A stretch of 33,205 nucleotides of DNA from JAJFFW01 sp038531315 (GCA_038531315.1 JBCBBT010000038.1:1-33205), one strand, 5' to 3'; positions 8,147 to 17,052 are shown, numbered from the stretch's first letter. Program-made: numbers and translations. Notes: generated by a model from the sequence alone, not told the origin.

Positions 8147-8614
8147 ATGAAAATCACCGTTAATGGCGTCGCCCATGAGGTGGACGCCGATCCTGAAACC
8201 CCGCTTTTGTGGGTGCTCCGCGATGAAATTGGCATGACGGGAACGAAATTCGGCTGCGGCATTGCGATGTGCGGCGCCTGTACCGTGCATGTGGACGGCG
8301 CGCCGCGGCGTTCGTGTTCACTGCCGATCAAATTGCTTTCCGAAGACAGCGCGGTGACGACGATCGAAGGGTTGGCCACGCCCGACGCCCTGCACGCGGT
8401 GCAGGAAGCCTGGATCGCTCACAATGTGGCCCAGTGCGGGTTTTGCCAGTCCGGCCAGATCATGTCGGCGGCGTCGCTCCTGTCCGTTATTGATACGCCG
8501 AGCGATGAAGACATTGACCGTGCGATGTCCGGAAACATCTGCCGCTGCGGGACCTATCAGCGGATCCGCGCCGCGATCCACGACGCTTCGCGGAAATTGC
8601 GGGGAGCCGCATAA
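8147..8614 (+). CDS. (2Fe-2S) subunit of a xanthine-oxidase-family molybdenum hydroxylase (IorA-like)
   Basis: A 155-residue electron-transfer subunit carrying two 2Fe-2S clusters. The N-terminal plant-ferredoxin-type motif is CGIAMCGACTVHVDG with the later Cys of RRSCSLP. The C-terminal four-helix domain has CGFCQSGQIM and CRCGTY. The length and order match the small subunit of isoquinoline 1-oxidoreductase and related enzymes. The ATG at 8147 has GGAGGA about 8 nt upstream. Its stop overlaps the start of the molybdopterin subunit by 1 nt, which indicates translational coupling. Like its relatives it has no signal peptide and would be co-exported with the Tat-targeted large subunit. The substrate is not readable from the sequence. 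Confidence 0.95.
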   Translation: MKITVNGVAHEVDADPETPLLWVLRDEIGMTGTKFGCGIAMCGACTVHVDGAPRRSCSLPIKLLSEDSAVTTIEGLATPDALHAVQEAWIAHNVAQCGFCQSGQIMSAASLLSVIDTPSDEDIDRAMSGNICRCGTYQRIRAAIHDASRKLRGAA

Positions 8615-10842
8615 TGGGAAAAATCCTGAGACGGACGTTTTTGATTGGATCGGCTGCGGTCGCCGGCGGCGTCGCCTTCGGTTATTACCAGCTCCAAAAA
8701 CCTTACCCCAATCCGTTGAGCGATGGCCTGAAGGATGGCGCGGCGGCGTTGACGCCCTATGTGCTTATCGATCAGGCGGGCGTTACGATCATCGCGCCGC
8801 GCGCCGAAATGGGGCAGGGGGTCCGCACGACGCTGGCCGCGCTTGTCGCAGAAGAGCTCGACGTGGCGCTGGAAGATGTCTCCGTCATCCACGGCCCCGC
8901 CGCAAAGGCCTATTACAACGCCGCCGGCTTTGAGGAAGCAGCGCCGTTCCCGGTGACCGATGAAGGTCTTGTCGCCGAAACCGTGCGCGAGATGACGCAT
9001 GTGATTACCAAGATCATGGGTCAGCAATCGACCGGCGGCTCAACGACGATACCGGACGGTTTTGAGAAAATGCGCAAAGCCGGCGCCGCCGCGCGCATCG
9101 CGCTCGTCAAGGCGGCGGCGAAAAAGCTGAATATGCCCGCTGCGCGCCTGCGCACTGTAAACGGCGCCGTCGCCGCACCGGACGGCGCTGTTATTCCTTA
9201 CACAGAACTCGCTGTTCTGGCGCGCGATATTGAGCCGCCGCGCGATCCTGCGTTGAAGCCGCAATCTGAGTGGCGCCTGCTCGGCAAAAGCCAGCCGAAA
9301 GTCGATATGCGTGAGAAATGCACCGGTGCGGCCGAATACGCTGTCGACGTCCGGCTGCCGGGCATGGTTTTCGCAACCGTGAGGGCCAATCCGCATCTCG
9401 GCGCCGGCGCCCGGTCCTTTGACGCCGCCGAGGCTGAAAAAATGCCGGGCGTTCAAAAAATTGTCCCGGTCGATAATGGGTTTGCCGCGATTGCAACCAA
9501 CAGCTGGGCGGCGATGCGGGCGGTGGACGCCATTGCTGCGGACTGGGAGCCCGCGAATTATCCGGCGACGACGGCGGCGGTGCGCCAGCAATTGATCGAT
9601 GCGTTCGGCGACGAGCCGGAAAGCCAGAAACGCGACGACGGCGACGTCGAGGCGGCCCTTAATCAAGACGATATCGTCCAGGCGGAATATTTTGCGCCCT
9701 ATCTTGCGCATGCGACAATGGAGCCGATGAGCGCCGCGGCATTGCTGAAAGACGGAAGGCTTGACGTCTGGATCGGTACGCAAGCGCCGACGCGATGCCT
9801 CGATGAGGCGGCGGCGATGACCGGGTTGGCGGAAGAGAATATTAATATCCATACAACCTATCTTGGCGGCGGTTTCGGCCGGCGCGGCGAGGTCGATTAT
9901 CTGCGCCATGCCATTCAACTCGCCGAGGCGATGGAAGGAACGCCGGTCTCGATGATCTGGTCGCGCGAAGAAGATATGCGTCATGACGTATACAGGCCGA
10001 TGGCGGTCGCGCGTTTTCGCGGGGCTGTCGCGGACGGCGAGGCGCGCGCATTCGATCTTCATCTGTCGGCGTCGCCGTGCGCCATCGATGGGTTTGCGCG
10101 TCGCGGCATGGACCTCAATATGGCCGATCCGACCACTATTCAAAACGCCTGGGATAATCCCTACACGATAGAAAATTACCGGGTCAGCGGCTACCGGGCG
10201 CCGGTGGCCCTGCCGCTTGGGTTCTGGCGTTCCGTCGGGGCGTCGCAGAACGGCTTCTTCCAGGAATGCGCGATGGATGAACTCGCCCACGCGGCGGGCG
10301 CGGACCCGGTCGCGTTCCGTTTGCGCTCGCTGGGTCATGGTCCGAGCCGCAAGGTCATTGAAAAAGTCGCTGAAATGTCCGGCTGGAACGGCGGCGCGCC
10401 TGCAGGCCGCGCGCGCGGGATCGCCTACTATTTGTCGTTCGGCGTTCCCGTTGCGGAAATTGTCGAGGTCGAGATGGCGGACGGCCGCGTGCGGATCACG
10501 AATATCTGGGCGGCCGCCGATGTCGGGATCGCGCTGGATCCGGACAATGTCAGGGCGCAAGTGCAAAGCGGGATCATCTACGGCCTATCGGCAGCCATAT
10601 CAGGGGAAATCACCATTGAAGACGGTAAAGTCGTTCAGTCGAATTTCCATGATTACGATGTGATGCGCATGTATCAGGCGCCGCCGATTGAGGTCGCCGT
10701 CCTTGAACACGGCGCAAAAATCAGAGGCATCGGTGAACCGGGCCTGCCGCCGGCGGCGCCGGCGCTCGCGAACGCGATCTTTGCGGCGACGGGCAAGCGC
10801 ATACGCTCCTTGCCGCTGAACAAATCCATCGATTTCATCTGA
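8614..10842 (+). CDS. Tat-exported molybdopterin-binding aldehyde/N-heterocycle dehydrogenase large subunit (IorB-like)
   Basis: A 742-residue molybdenum-cofactor subunit of the two-subunit xanthine dehydrogenase superfamily. It begins with a twin-arginine signal (RRTFLIGSAAVAGGVAFG), so the mature enzyme is periplasmic. The cofactor loop GGGFGRRG is at 418-425. The expected active-site glutamate is E708 in GIGEPGLPPAAPALANAI. The split VLIDQAGVTIIAPRAEMGQGVRT segment near the N-terminus is typical of the IorB/NicB branch rather than classical xanthine dehydrogenase. The substrate could be an N-heterocycle or an aldehyde. There is no FAD subunit; the diheme cytochrome encoded next would carry electrons to the respiratory chain. 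Confidence 0.94.
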   Translation: MGKILRRTFLIGSAAVAGGVAFGYYQLQKPYPNPLSDGLKDGAAALTPYVLIDQAGVTIIAPRAEMGQGVRTTLAALVAEELDVALEDVSVIHGPAAKAYYNAAGFEEAAPFPVTDEGLVAETVREMTHVITKIMGQQSTGGSTTIPDGFEKMRKAGAAARIALVKAAAKKLNMPAARLRTVNGAVAAPDGAVIPYTELAVLARDIEPPRDPALKPQSEWRLLGKSQPKVDMREKCTGAAEYAVDVRLPGMVFATVRANPHLGAGARSFDAAEAEKMPGVQKIVPVDNGFAAIATNSWAAMRAVDAIAADWEPANYPATTAAVRQQLIDAFGDEPESQKRDDGDVEAALNQDDIVQAEYFAPYLAHATMEPMSAAALLKDGRLDVWIGTQAPTRCLDEAAAMTGLAEENINIHTTYLGGGFGRRGEVDYLRHAIQLAEAMEGTPVSMIWSREEDMRHDVYRPMAVARFRGAVADGEARAFDLHLSASPCAIDGFARRGMDLNMADPTTIQNAWDNPYTIENYRVSGYRAPVALPLGFWRSVGASQNGFFQECAMDELAHAAGADPVAFRLRSLGHGPSRKVIEKVAEMSGWNGGAPAGRARGIAYYLSFGVPVAEIVEVEMADGRVRITNIWAAADVGIALDPDNVRAQVQSGIIYGLSAAISGEITIEDGKVVQSNFHDYDVMRMYQAPPIEVAVLEHGAKIRGIGEPGLPPAAPALANAIFAATGKRIRSLPLNKSIDFI

Positions 10843-10852
10843 GGGCGGAACA

Positions 10853-11434
10853 GTGATAAATTTCCGACTAATGTCTGTACTTCTCGCTGTCATGGCCGCG
10901 CCGGCCGCCGCTTATGCGCTGCAGGACAGCGCTGCGCCGGGTCTTACGGCCTGGGAAAAGATATATGAAGTGGCTTCCCATCCGCGATGCGCCAATTGCC
11001 ATGTGGCCGACGGCGCGCCGCGCTGGTCGGGACCGAGTTATGGTCCGACGCGGGTCCATGGGATGTATGTCGGCGGCGATCCTGAGTTGCTGTTCGGCCA
11101 TCCCGGCATGATGTGCAACACCTGTCACATGGCTGAAAACTCGCCGCGCCCGCATGGACCGCCGGGTGCGCCGGTCTGGCACTTGCCGCCCGCGGCCATG
11201 GTCTGGTTTGAAAAAAGCTCGGCGGCGATATGCGAGCAGCTCAAAGACCCTGCGCGCAATGGCGGGCGCACGCTTGCTGATATCGAAGAACATGTGGCGC
11301 GCGACGCACTTGTCGCGTGGGGCTGGAACCCTGGTCCGGGGCGCGAGCCGGCGCCCTATTCGGCGGCGCAAACAGCGCAATTCATCGCTGAATGGGCCGA
11401 AGCCGGGGCGCCGTGTCCGCCGGATCCGGAATAA
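10853..11434 (+). CDS. periplasmic diheme cytochrome c partner of the molybdenum hydroxylase
   Basis: 193 residues with a Sec signal peptide (cleavage near AAAYA) and two c-type heme motifs, C46-A-N-C-H50 and C88-N-T-C-H92. I used the GTG at 10853 because GAGGGCGG lies about 8 nt upstream; an ATG at 10871 is an alternative but leaves a shorter leader. Methionines and histidines around the hemes (HGMYVGG, GHPGMM, CHMAEN) could give axial ligands. It starts 10 nt after the large subunit stop, so it belongs to the same operon and is the likely electron acceptor. Conserved C-terminal text (DIEEHVARDALVAWGWNPG) is seen in cytochromes that travel with such dehydrogenases. Confidence 0.88.
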   Translation: MINFRLMSVLLAVMAAPAAAYALQDSAAPGLTAWEKIYEVASHPRCANCHVADGAPRWSGPSYGPTRVHGMYVGGDPELLFGHPGMMCNTCHMAENSPRPHGPPGAPVWHLPPAAMVWFEKSSAAICEQLKDPARNGGRTLADIEEHVARDALVAWGWNPGPGREPAPYSAAQTAQFIAEWAEAGAPCPPDPE

Positions 11435-11452
11435 TAAATTCCGCGCGCGGTT

Positions 11453-12352
11453 TTATCGGTGGTCTATGCCAAGGACTTTGTCTGGGTGAACGCCGTCCAC
11501 ATAGCCCATGAACGCGGCGTGGATGTTATAGCCCATCAGTTCGCGGGTTCTGCGGGGTAGAGACGCTGCGATTTCCTTTGGCACCGCCAGCGTCATGTTT
11601 TCCAGCTGGCGAGCCCAGCCGGGACAATATTGCGGCGTTACAATAAGGCGTGGGCTATCTGACTTATTGGCCCCGCCGCGGTGGAATAGCGTGCCTTTGG
11701 CGACCATCAGGGAGCCGGAGGGCATCACGACTTTCACGGCGTCCTCGCGCGGCGCGGGGTCCTCATCGACGCTGTTTTTCACCATCGCGCCGTCGCCTTG
11801 CGCAAAAGAAATCCCTTGGTCATCGGCCCATTTGTGACTGCCTGGAATGATCTCCGTGGCGCCGTTTGTCTCGGTCATATCGTCAATCGCCCAGAAGGTG
11901 CTGACCCCGAAAGCCTTGTGCGGGCGCGGCACAAAAATCTGCTGATCATCCCAATGCCAGTCCTGAACCGTCTCATTTGGATGAAGATTTATGGCGAGCA
12001 TCGCTGAAAGCAGGCATGAGTAACCAAGCTCGCGTTCAGCAAAGGCGAGGGCGAGCGGATGGGTCGCCATTTTTGAAAAAACTTCCGGCGCTTTCGCCAA
12101 AAGGCTGTAGACGCGGTTTGAGTTGAAGCCTTCAAAATCGTTGCGCCCAAGCTTGGTGAGATGCGGCTCCAACGCGCGGCGCACCGCAATCACATCTTCG
12201 GGGGGCATGACGTTTTGAAAAATAACGTACCCGTCATTTTCATAGGCGCGCCAGATGTCGTCAAAGCTCTGGCCGTTCAAAAAGGGCGCAAGAGCGTCTT
12301 CCGTGACCGTCTCTGTGGCGTCGCTATCGCCGTCAAGAAAATGCTTTCCCAA
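11453..12352 (-). CDS. phytanoyl-CoA dioxygenase (PhyH) family Fe(II)/2-oxoglutarate oxygenase
   Basis: A 299-residue double-stranded beta-helix oxygenase. The facial triad is visible as H133-W-D135 in DWHWDDQ and H224 in LFHRGGANKS, with R235 placed to bind 2-oxoglutarate. The segment GATEIIPGSHKW is typical of PhyH proteins. The start is a TTG at 12352 with AAAGGAG seven nt upstream. An ATG inside that spacer (12359) opens a different, 8-codon frame. The substrate is unknown; the family includes lipid, amino-acid and ectoine hydroxylases. It converges on the diheme cytochrome gene with only 18 nt between stops, and a short CCGCGCGCGG palindrome lies in the gap. Confidence 0.88.
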   Translation of the reverse strand: MGKHFLDGDSDATETVTEDALAPFLNGQSFDDIWRAYENDGYVIFQNVMPPEDVIAVRRALEPHLTKLGRNDFEGFNSNRVYSLLAKAPEVFSKMATHPLALAFAERELGYSCLLSAMLAINLHPNETVQDWHWDDQQIFVPRPHKAFGVSTFWAIDDMTETNGATEIIPGSHKWADDQGISFAQGDGAMVKNSVDEDPAPREDAVKVVMPSGSLMVAKGTLFHRGGANKSDSPRLIVTPQYCPGWARQLENMTLAVPKEIAASLPRRTRELMGYNIHAAFMGYVDGVHPDKVLGIDHR

Positions 12353-12437
12353 CGAACATCTCCTTTCGTCGCGCGATAATCTCTCGCGGCGGCGTCTTTA
12401 ACAAGTCAGTTTAGCAGTCGCGTCGGCTATTCCCGCG

Positions 12438-12549
12438 AGCCAATCTCACGGGCCAATCTCGCGGGCCAGTCTAGTGAGGGCGGGCGCGCAGGAATGCACG
12501 CAACAGCGGCGCGCGCAATGACGCGCACAGTAGAGCGCAATGACGCGCA
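12438..12549. repeat. short direct repeats between the PhyH and amidohydrolase genes
   Basis: Three 13-bp near-copies with consensus GGCCAATCTCGCG are adjacent at 12438-12476. Further on, GCGCAATGACGCGCA occurs twice (12513 and 12535, 22 bp apart), followed by partial GCGCAAA copies. The 12360-12645 gap holds these repeats and I see no convincing gene in it. Confidence 0.6.
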
Positions 12550-12645
12550 AAGTGGCGCGCAAAATGGCGAGAAAACCACGGCCCATCCAGGCGCGAAGGC
12601 GGATTGGACCCGGGCGGCTTTTCGAACTGCGTCGAAGTCGGGGAC

Positions 12646-13965
12646 TTAAGGTTTTTTGTGGACGACGCCGCCTTTCATCACGAAGTCGACCGTCTCTAGC
12701 GCGCGAATGTCACTTAGCGGACTTTCCGCAACGGCGATAATGTCGGCGGCTTTGCCAGGCGCAATCGAGCCGATTTTGTCCGACTGGCCGAGATGATCAG
12801 CGGCGACGACGGTCGATGACGCAATCGCTTGCATGGGCGTCATGCCGGCTTCGACCAACAGTGCAAACTCGCGCGCATTGTCGCCATGTTTTGAAACGCC
12901 GGTATCGGTGCCAAACGCAATCTTGACGCCCGCGGCGTGAGCGCGCTTTACCATTTCAAGAATCTGCGGGCCGACTTGTTTGGCTTTGGCGCGAATGGGC
13001 GCCGGGAAAAAAGAGTTCGGGTCGTCGGCGATTTCCGCGACGGTGACGCCGGCGAGGATCGTCGGTACGAGATAAGCGTCGTTGCGTTTGAAAAGATTGA
13101 AGCTTTCTCGATCCGCAAATGTTCCGTGTTCGATAGAATCGACGCCTGCGCGCAACGCGGCGTTGATGCCGTCGGCATTGTGAGCATGCGCCGTTACCTT
13201 TCGCCCAAGCGCGTGGGCCGTGTCCATGATTGCGGCCAGTTCATCTTGGAAGAATTGCTGGCCGGTGCCGGCGGCTGTTTCCGACAAGACCCCGCCCGTC
13301 GAAACGAGTTTGATATGGTCAGCCGTGCGGCGGACTTGTGTTCTCACCGCTTTGCGGCACGCAGCGGCGCCGTCGCAGACGCCGGAGCTGTCGATGACGT
13401 GGAGAAGATCTTCACGCAACCCGTGTTGCTGGCCGTGACCGCCAGTCGGCGAGATTGTGTAGCCCGACGCGAAAATACGCGGACCTGGAACATCGCCGCG
13501 CGCAACCGCATCTCTCAGCGCGAAGATCGCATCGCCGCCGCGCGCGCCCACATCGCGCACCGTTGTAAAACCCGCCATCAGGGTTTTTTGCGCGTTGCCG
13601 GCGGCGATCAGCGCAACATCGGGGTCAGAACGCTCCAGCCCGTCAAGCTTCGAGCGCGGCCCCAGCTCGCCCGTCAAATGCACGTGACTGTCGATAAGAC
13701 CCGGCAGCACAAAATGATCTTTAAGGTCGTGCACGGAGATTGTGTCGTCATCGTCAGCGGCGATGTCGCCGGCGGCCGCAAAGCCCGGCACGATCGCCGT
13801 CACAACGCCGTCCTTGATGATGACCGATTGATCGGTCAGCGCTGGTCGACCCGGCGTCGCCAATAGCTGACCGGCGTGCACGATTGCAATATCGCTCGCC
13901 TGAGCCGGCGAGGCGAACGATAACGCGGCGAGGGCGCTGGCGAAAAACAACTTTGCAGATTTCAT
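12646..13965 (-). CDS. exported metal-dependent amidohydrolase (imidazolonepropionase-like / Xaa-Pro dipeptidase-like)
   Basis: 439 residues from the ATG at 13965; the open frame to 14121 precedes a clean signal peptide (MKSAKLFFASALAALSFASPAQA), so I discard the extension. The amidohydrolase TIM-barrel metal ligands are present: HVH (H94, H96), K219 in HIKL as the likely carboxylated bridge, H260 and H262 in TAHAH, H280 in SIEHGTF and D354 in FGTDTG. The C-terminal GSIAPGKAADIIAV returns to the small beta-sandwich typical of the family. Exported members act on dipeptides or other imide and amide bonds; the exact substrate is not readable. It lies on the same strand as the retropepsin pair but 210 nt away. 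Confidence 0.9.
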   Translation of the reverse strand: MKSAKLFFASALAALSFASPAQASDIAIVHAGQLLATPGRPALTDQSVIIKDGVVTAIVPGFAAAGDIAADDDDTISVHDLKDHFVLPGLIDSHVHLTGELGPRSKLDGLERSDPDVALIAAGNAQKTLMAGFTTVRDVGARGGDAIFALRDAVARGDVPGPRIFASGYTISPTGGHGQQHGLREDLLHVIDSSGVCDGAAACRKAVRTQVRRTADHIKLVSTGGVLSETAAGTGQQFFQDELAAIMDTAHALGRKVTAHAHNADGINAALRAGVDSIEHGTFADRESFNLFKRNDAYLVPTILAGVTVAEIADDPNSFFPAPIRAKAKQVGPQILEMVKRAHAAGVKIAFGTDTGVSKHGDNAREFALLVEAGMTPMQAIASSTVVAADHLGQSDKIGSIAPGKAADIIAVAESPLSDIRALETVDFVMKGGVVHKKP

Positions 13966-14175
13966 CGGATAAGCCTTCTGATGGCGCCGGACGGTGCGGC
14001 GAGTCTTTCGATTATGGTGACAGAAAGCGCCTCTCGCGGCAATTGCCGCTGGCAGCGGGGTGTTGCGGCGCAACCAACTCGGAGGGGGGCGCTGTATGGC
14101 GCACGCGCGGTAAGAGTCCATCAGTAATCAGCCGTGTACGAAGGAATGCCCGATCGGCGCAGCGGTCAACAGTCT

Positions 14176-15099
14176 TTAGTTTTCCGGCTCGAAATAAATC
14201 TTGTTGTTGGCGAAATCGATCGCAAAACGCTGCCGTTTCAAAAAATCAAGACCAAGAACGCCGATTGGCCTTTCGTCATAGCCAATTTCAGAAAAGAACG
14301 GCGCATCGGCGGCGTAAATTGCGCGATTGCGCCATGTGACGCCGCCAATTTTCATGCGCGGCAGAAACACGCGGAAAGCTGGCGCGCTGTCGCCATAAAC
14401 ATCGCTGACATCGGTTGGCAAATTGTCCAACGCATCGCGCGGCACAATGGGAAACCTTTCAAGAGTCGCAAGATTTACAACCGTTAGCTCTGAGCCTGTA
14501 TCGATAATGAATGGGATCTTCTGTCGCGCAATCGTCATCTCCGCCAATAACAAAGGCGTGTCAGAAAGAGCGAAGGTCGATCTCTTTAATGTTGCGCGCC
14601 GCCAGTCAGACAAAATCGGCGCCGCCGCTTCGGGGCCTTCAAAAAACGTCAGGGAGTCGTTCGCGATATCGAAAATGACGGTTTTATCGTTAAAAAAGTT
14701 GAGCCCCAGCACGCCTTGCGGCGTCCGCGTAAAAAAACGCCAGTCGCTGAGGATCGGCGCCACGAGATCGGGAAATTCATAAGGACCAAACTTCAGATCG
14801 CCGATGACAAATGTCGGCAATTGCTGAACGCCGGTGAGCCCGAATATCGAAAGATCATTGCGGCCGCTCGGCTTGATTGTTTGCGTCCGGGCGAGGTTTT
14901 CAAAGATCACTGTCGTTGTAGAGGCCGTGTCTACGATGAAATCGTGTGGGCCGGTGTCGTTCAGGGTTCCGGTCGTAATCAGCCGCCTGCCGTAATCGAT
15001 GCGGGTCTCAAGGGCGGCCTCCTGCGCCGCGCTCGACGTGTGGATGACTGCCGGCAACAGGAAAACGCTAAGAAGGCTGCAAGAGATCAGTTTACGCAT
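14176..15099 (-). CDS. exported two-lobed retropepsin-like aspartyl protease (copy B)
   Basis: 307 residues with a signal peptide (MRKLISCSLLSVFLLPAV..., cleavage near SSAA). There are two retropepsin-type lobes. Lobe 1 has FIVDTAS (D57), where the usual Gly of DTG is Ala. Lobe 2 has the canonical FIIDTGS (D200). Each lobe also has a downstream GVLGLNFF or GVLGLDFL strand, as in clan AA proteases. Lobes of a single chain would pair like a pepsin. It is 8 nt downstream of its paralog, so the two are co-transcribed. The target is unknown. Confidence 0.83.
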   Translation of the reverse strand: MRKLISCSLLSVFLLPAVIHTSSAAQEAALETRIDYGRRLITTGTLNDTGPHDFIVDTASTTTVIFENLARTQTIKPSGRNDLSIFGLTGVQQLPTFVIGDLKFGPYEFPDLVAPILSDWRFFTRTPQGVLGLNFFNDKTVIFDIANDSLTFFEGPEAAAPILSDWRRATLKRSTFALSDTPLLLAEMTIARQKIPFIIDTGSELTVVNLATLERFPIVPRDALDNLPTDVSDVYGDSAPAFRVFLPRMKIGGVTWRNRAIYAADAPFFSEIGYDERPIGVLGLDFLKRQRFAIDFANNKIYFEPEN

Positions 15100-15107
15100 G
15101 AAAAGTC

Positions 15108-16127
15108 TTACCTGGTTTTCCGTGGCCGTTCGTTCTTAATATAAAGTTTTTCGTCGTTGAAATTGATCGCGAAACTGCGCTGGGTCATAATATCCGCACC
15201 GAGAAGGCCGTATGGTTGCGATCGTATTCTCAATTCGTTGAAAATTTCCGCGTTGTAGACCAGTAACAGAGCGCGCACCCAGCGCATGCCTCCGATCCTC
15301 AGAGTTTGAGCGAGCACGAGCCGCGCCGTCGTCTCATCGCCGGTGATATCGCTCAAACGTGACCCGGTGTTGGCGCTGCCAGTCGGATTGACGCGTACGC
15401 CGGATAAAATTTGTCTGAGAGCGGCGAAATTTATCAGTGTTCCCGAAGCCCCGAGGTCGAGAATGAAGGATACCTTTTTGCCATTGACCGTAGCGCGGGT
15501 CGTGTAGAGCGCGCCGAGGCCTTCCACAAATACCCGTCTGACGAGCTCGCTTTGCCGCCAGCGCTCAAGCGCAGCCGGGGGCGCGCCCTGAGGATCGTAA
15601 AAACTGATCGTCCTTGCGTCTCTATCGAAGACAACGAGATAGCGTTCGAGAAAATCGAGGCCGATAATGCCTTGCGGGGTTCGGCGCGGCGCGTCCCAGT
15701 CGGCGAGCACGACGCCGACATGATTGGCCAGCCGCTCTTCGCCGACAGCGATATCGCCAATGGTAATGACGTCGGTTTCCTGCTGGCTATTCAGGCCCAG
15801 AATGCGCCGCGGCGGCTCGTTGGCCAGGGTGAATTTCTGATCGCGCGCGAGATTTTCAAAGGCAAGGCTCAGTGTCGCCCCGGTGTCGATGATGAAGTCA
15901 TAGGGGCCTTTGCCGTTCACGTAGGCTTCAACCGTGATCCAGCCGTCATAGTCGATCTTGTAGGGAACTGTCGTTTTCGGCGTCTGCGCGCTCGCGAGGG
16001 GCGCGAAGATGATTGTCGCCAGAGCCGCTAAAATCGCGTATCTGAACGCGTCGCCAACGAGCAAAATCGCGATTTTCAATCCTCCTCCACGCGCTATCAT
16101 GCGCTTTTTCCGCCATTTTACCGGCAT
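15108..16127 (-). CDS. exported two-lobed retropepsin-like aspartyl protease (copy A)
   Basis: 339 residues from the ATG at 16127 (AAGG eight nt upstream); ATG 16100 is an alternative and the extension to 16307 is not convincing. The hydrophobic segment AILAALATIIFAPLASAQT acts as signal or anchor after a basic start. Lobe 1 has the canonical FIIDTGA (D81). Lobe 2 has FILDLGA (D224), in which Thr is replaced by Leu. GIIGLDFLERYLVVFD and GLLGADIMTQRSFAINF are the matching second strands. The paralogy with the next gene is plain (FENLARDQ/FENLARTQ, RRTPQGIIGL/TRTPQGVLGL). Each copy keeps the perfect motif in a different lobe. Confidence 0.82.
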   Translation of the reverse strand: MPVKWRKKRMIARGGGLKIAILLVGDAFRYAILAALATIIFAPLASAQTPKTTVPYKIDYDGWITVEAYVNGKGPYDFIIDTGATLSLAFENLARDQKFTLANEPPRRILGLNSQQETDVITIGDIAVGEERLANHVGVVLADWDAPRRTPQGIIGLDFLERYLVVFDRDARTISFYDPQGAPPAALERWRQSELVRRVFVEGLGALYTTRATVNGKKVSFILDLGASGTLINFAALRQILSGVRVNPTGSANTGSRLSDITGDETTARLVLAQTLRIGGMRWVRALLLVYNAEIFNELRIRSQPYGLLGADIMTQRSFAINFNDEKLYIKNERPRKTR

Positions 16128-16408
16128 TTTCAGCGCCTTGCCACTGTCATCACGGTCCGCGCCTCTTGCCATGCAGGGTCTGAATTGCCCGGATCGCCGC
16201 CATGGGCGGCGCGCTGGTTGATAAGCGCCGCCAAAATCGGGCGGAAAACCGCTGGAAAAGGCGCTCTGCGCGCTCTTGCATCCGTCAAGCGCTTCGCTAT
16301 AACCCACGCTTTCGTCGCGCCGCCGGGCCCCGAAAGGGACATGGCATGCCTGGGCTGCGCCAGAATGACCAGCGCTCTCATATTGCGAGAGCCAAAAGGA
16401 AAGTCGAA

Positions 16409-16609
16409 ATGCCCAAATTAAAGACCAAGTCAGGCGCGAAAAAGCGCTTTAAAATGACGGCCTCAGGCAAGGTGAAAGCCGGCGTCTCCGGCAAACGTCA
16501 CGGCATGATCAAGCGCACGCCGAAGCAAATCCGCCAAAATCGCGGCATGGATACGCTGGAAGCGCCTGATGCGAAAATCGTCAAAAAATACATGCCGTAC
16601 GCGCGCTAG
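16409..16609 (+). CDS. rpmI: 50S ribosomal protein L35
   Basis: A 66-residue basic protein of exactly the expected length, beginning MPKLKTKSGAKKRF and ending VKKYMPYAR. The start is the ATG at 16409 with AAAGGAAA upstream; the open frame continues upstream but without L35 sequence. It is a structural component of the large ribosomal subunit. It is followed after 11 nt by rplT. infC, which often precedes it, is not here: a minus-strand protease gene lies upstream, so the promoter should be in the 16128-16408 gap. Confidence 0.97.
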   Translation: MPKLKTKSGAKKRFKMTASGKVKAGVSGKRHGMIKRTPKQIRQNRGMDTLEAPDAKIVKKYMPYAR

Positions 16610-16620
16610 GAGGCTTTGAA

Positions 16621-16977
16621 ATGTCACGAGTGAAAAGAGGCGTCACCGCCCACGCGCGCCACAAGAAAGTTATCGGCAAAGCGAAAGGCTATTACGGCCG
16701 TCGCAAGAACACGTTCCGCGTCGCCAATCAGGCGGTCGAGAAGGCCGGCCAATACGCCTACCGGGACCGTCGCGCGAAAAAGCGCAACTTCCGCTCCCTG
16801 TGGATCCAGCGCATCAATGCGGCCGCGCGTGAGCTCGACATGACCTATGGTCGATTTATTCACGGGCTCGACCGCGCAGGGATCGAGGTTGACCGTAAGG
16901 TGCTCGCCGATCTCGCTGTGCACGAGCCCGAGGCGTTCAAGGCCCTCGCGGAAAAGGCGAAAGCTGCTCTCGCTTAG
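16621..16977 (+). CDS. rplT: 50S ribosomal protein L20
   Basis: 118 residues, standard length and sequence (MSRVKRGVTAHARHKKVI..., YYGRRKNTFRVANQAVEKAGQYAYRDRR, LWIQRINAAARELDMTYGRFI). It is an early 23S rRNA assembly protein. AGGAGG lies 7-12 nt before the ATG. In many bacteria L20 represses translation of its own operon by binding leader RNA; I did not identify such a structure here. The operon ends at the hairpin at 17053-17082. Confidence 0.98.
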   Translation: MSRVKRGVTAHARHKKVIGKAKGYYGRRKNTFRVANQAVEKAGQYAYRDRRAKKRNFRSLWIQRINAAARELDMTYGRFIHGLDRAGIEVDRKVLADLAVHEPEAFKALAEKAKAALA

Positions 16978-17052
16978 CATTGTTTCCGCACCCGGCCGCG
17001 CCAAACGAATTCCGGGTGACGTTGTTCAACGAACAGACTTCAATGAACACAT

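Noticed and set aside
9040..10566. 508-codon minus-strand ORF opposite the molybdopterin subunit
   Set aside because: Arg/His-rich shadow translation with no domain; the plus strand carries the cofactor and active-site motifs.
11435..11452. CCGCGCGCGG palindrome as a terminator between the cytochrome and PhyH genes
   Set aside because: A perfect palindrome without loop room and only a short T-run; too weak to call.
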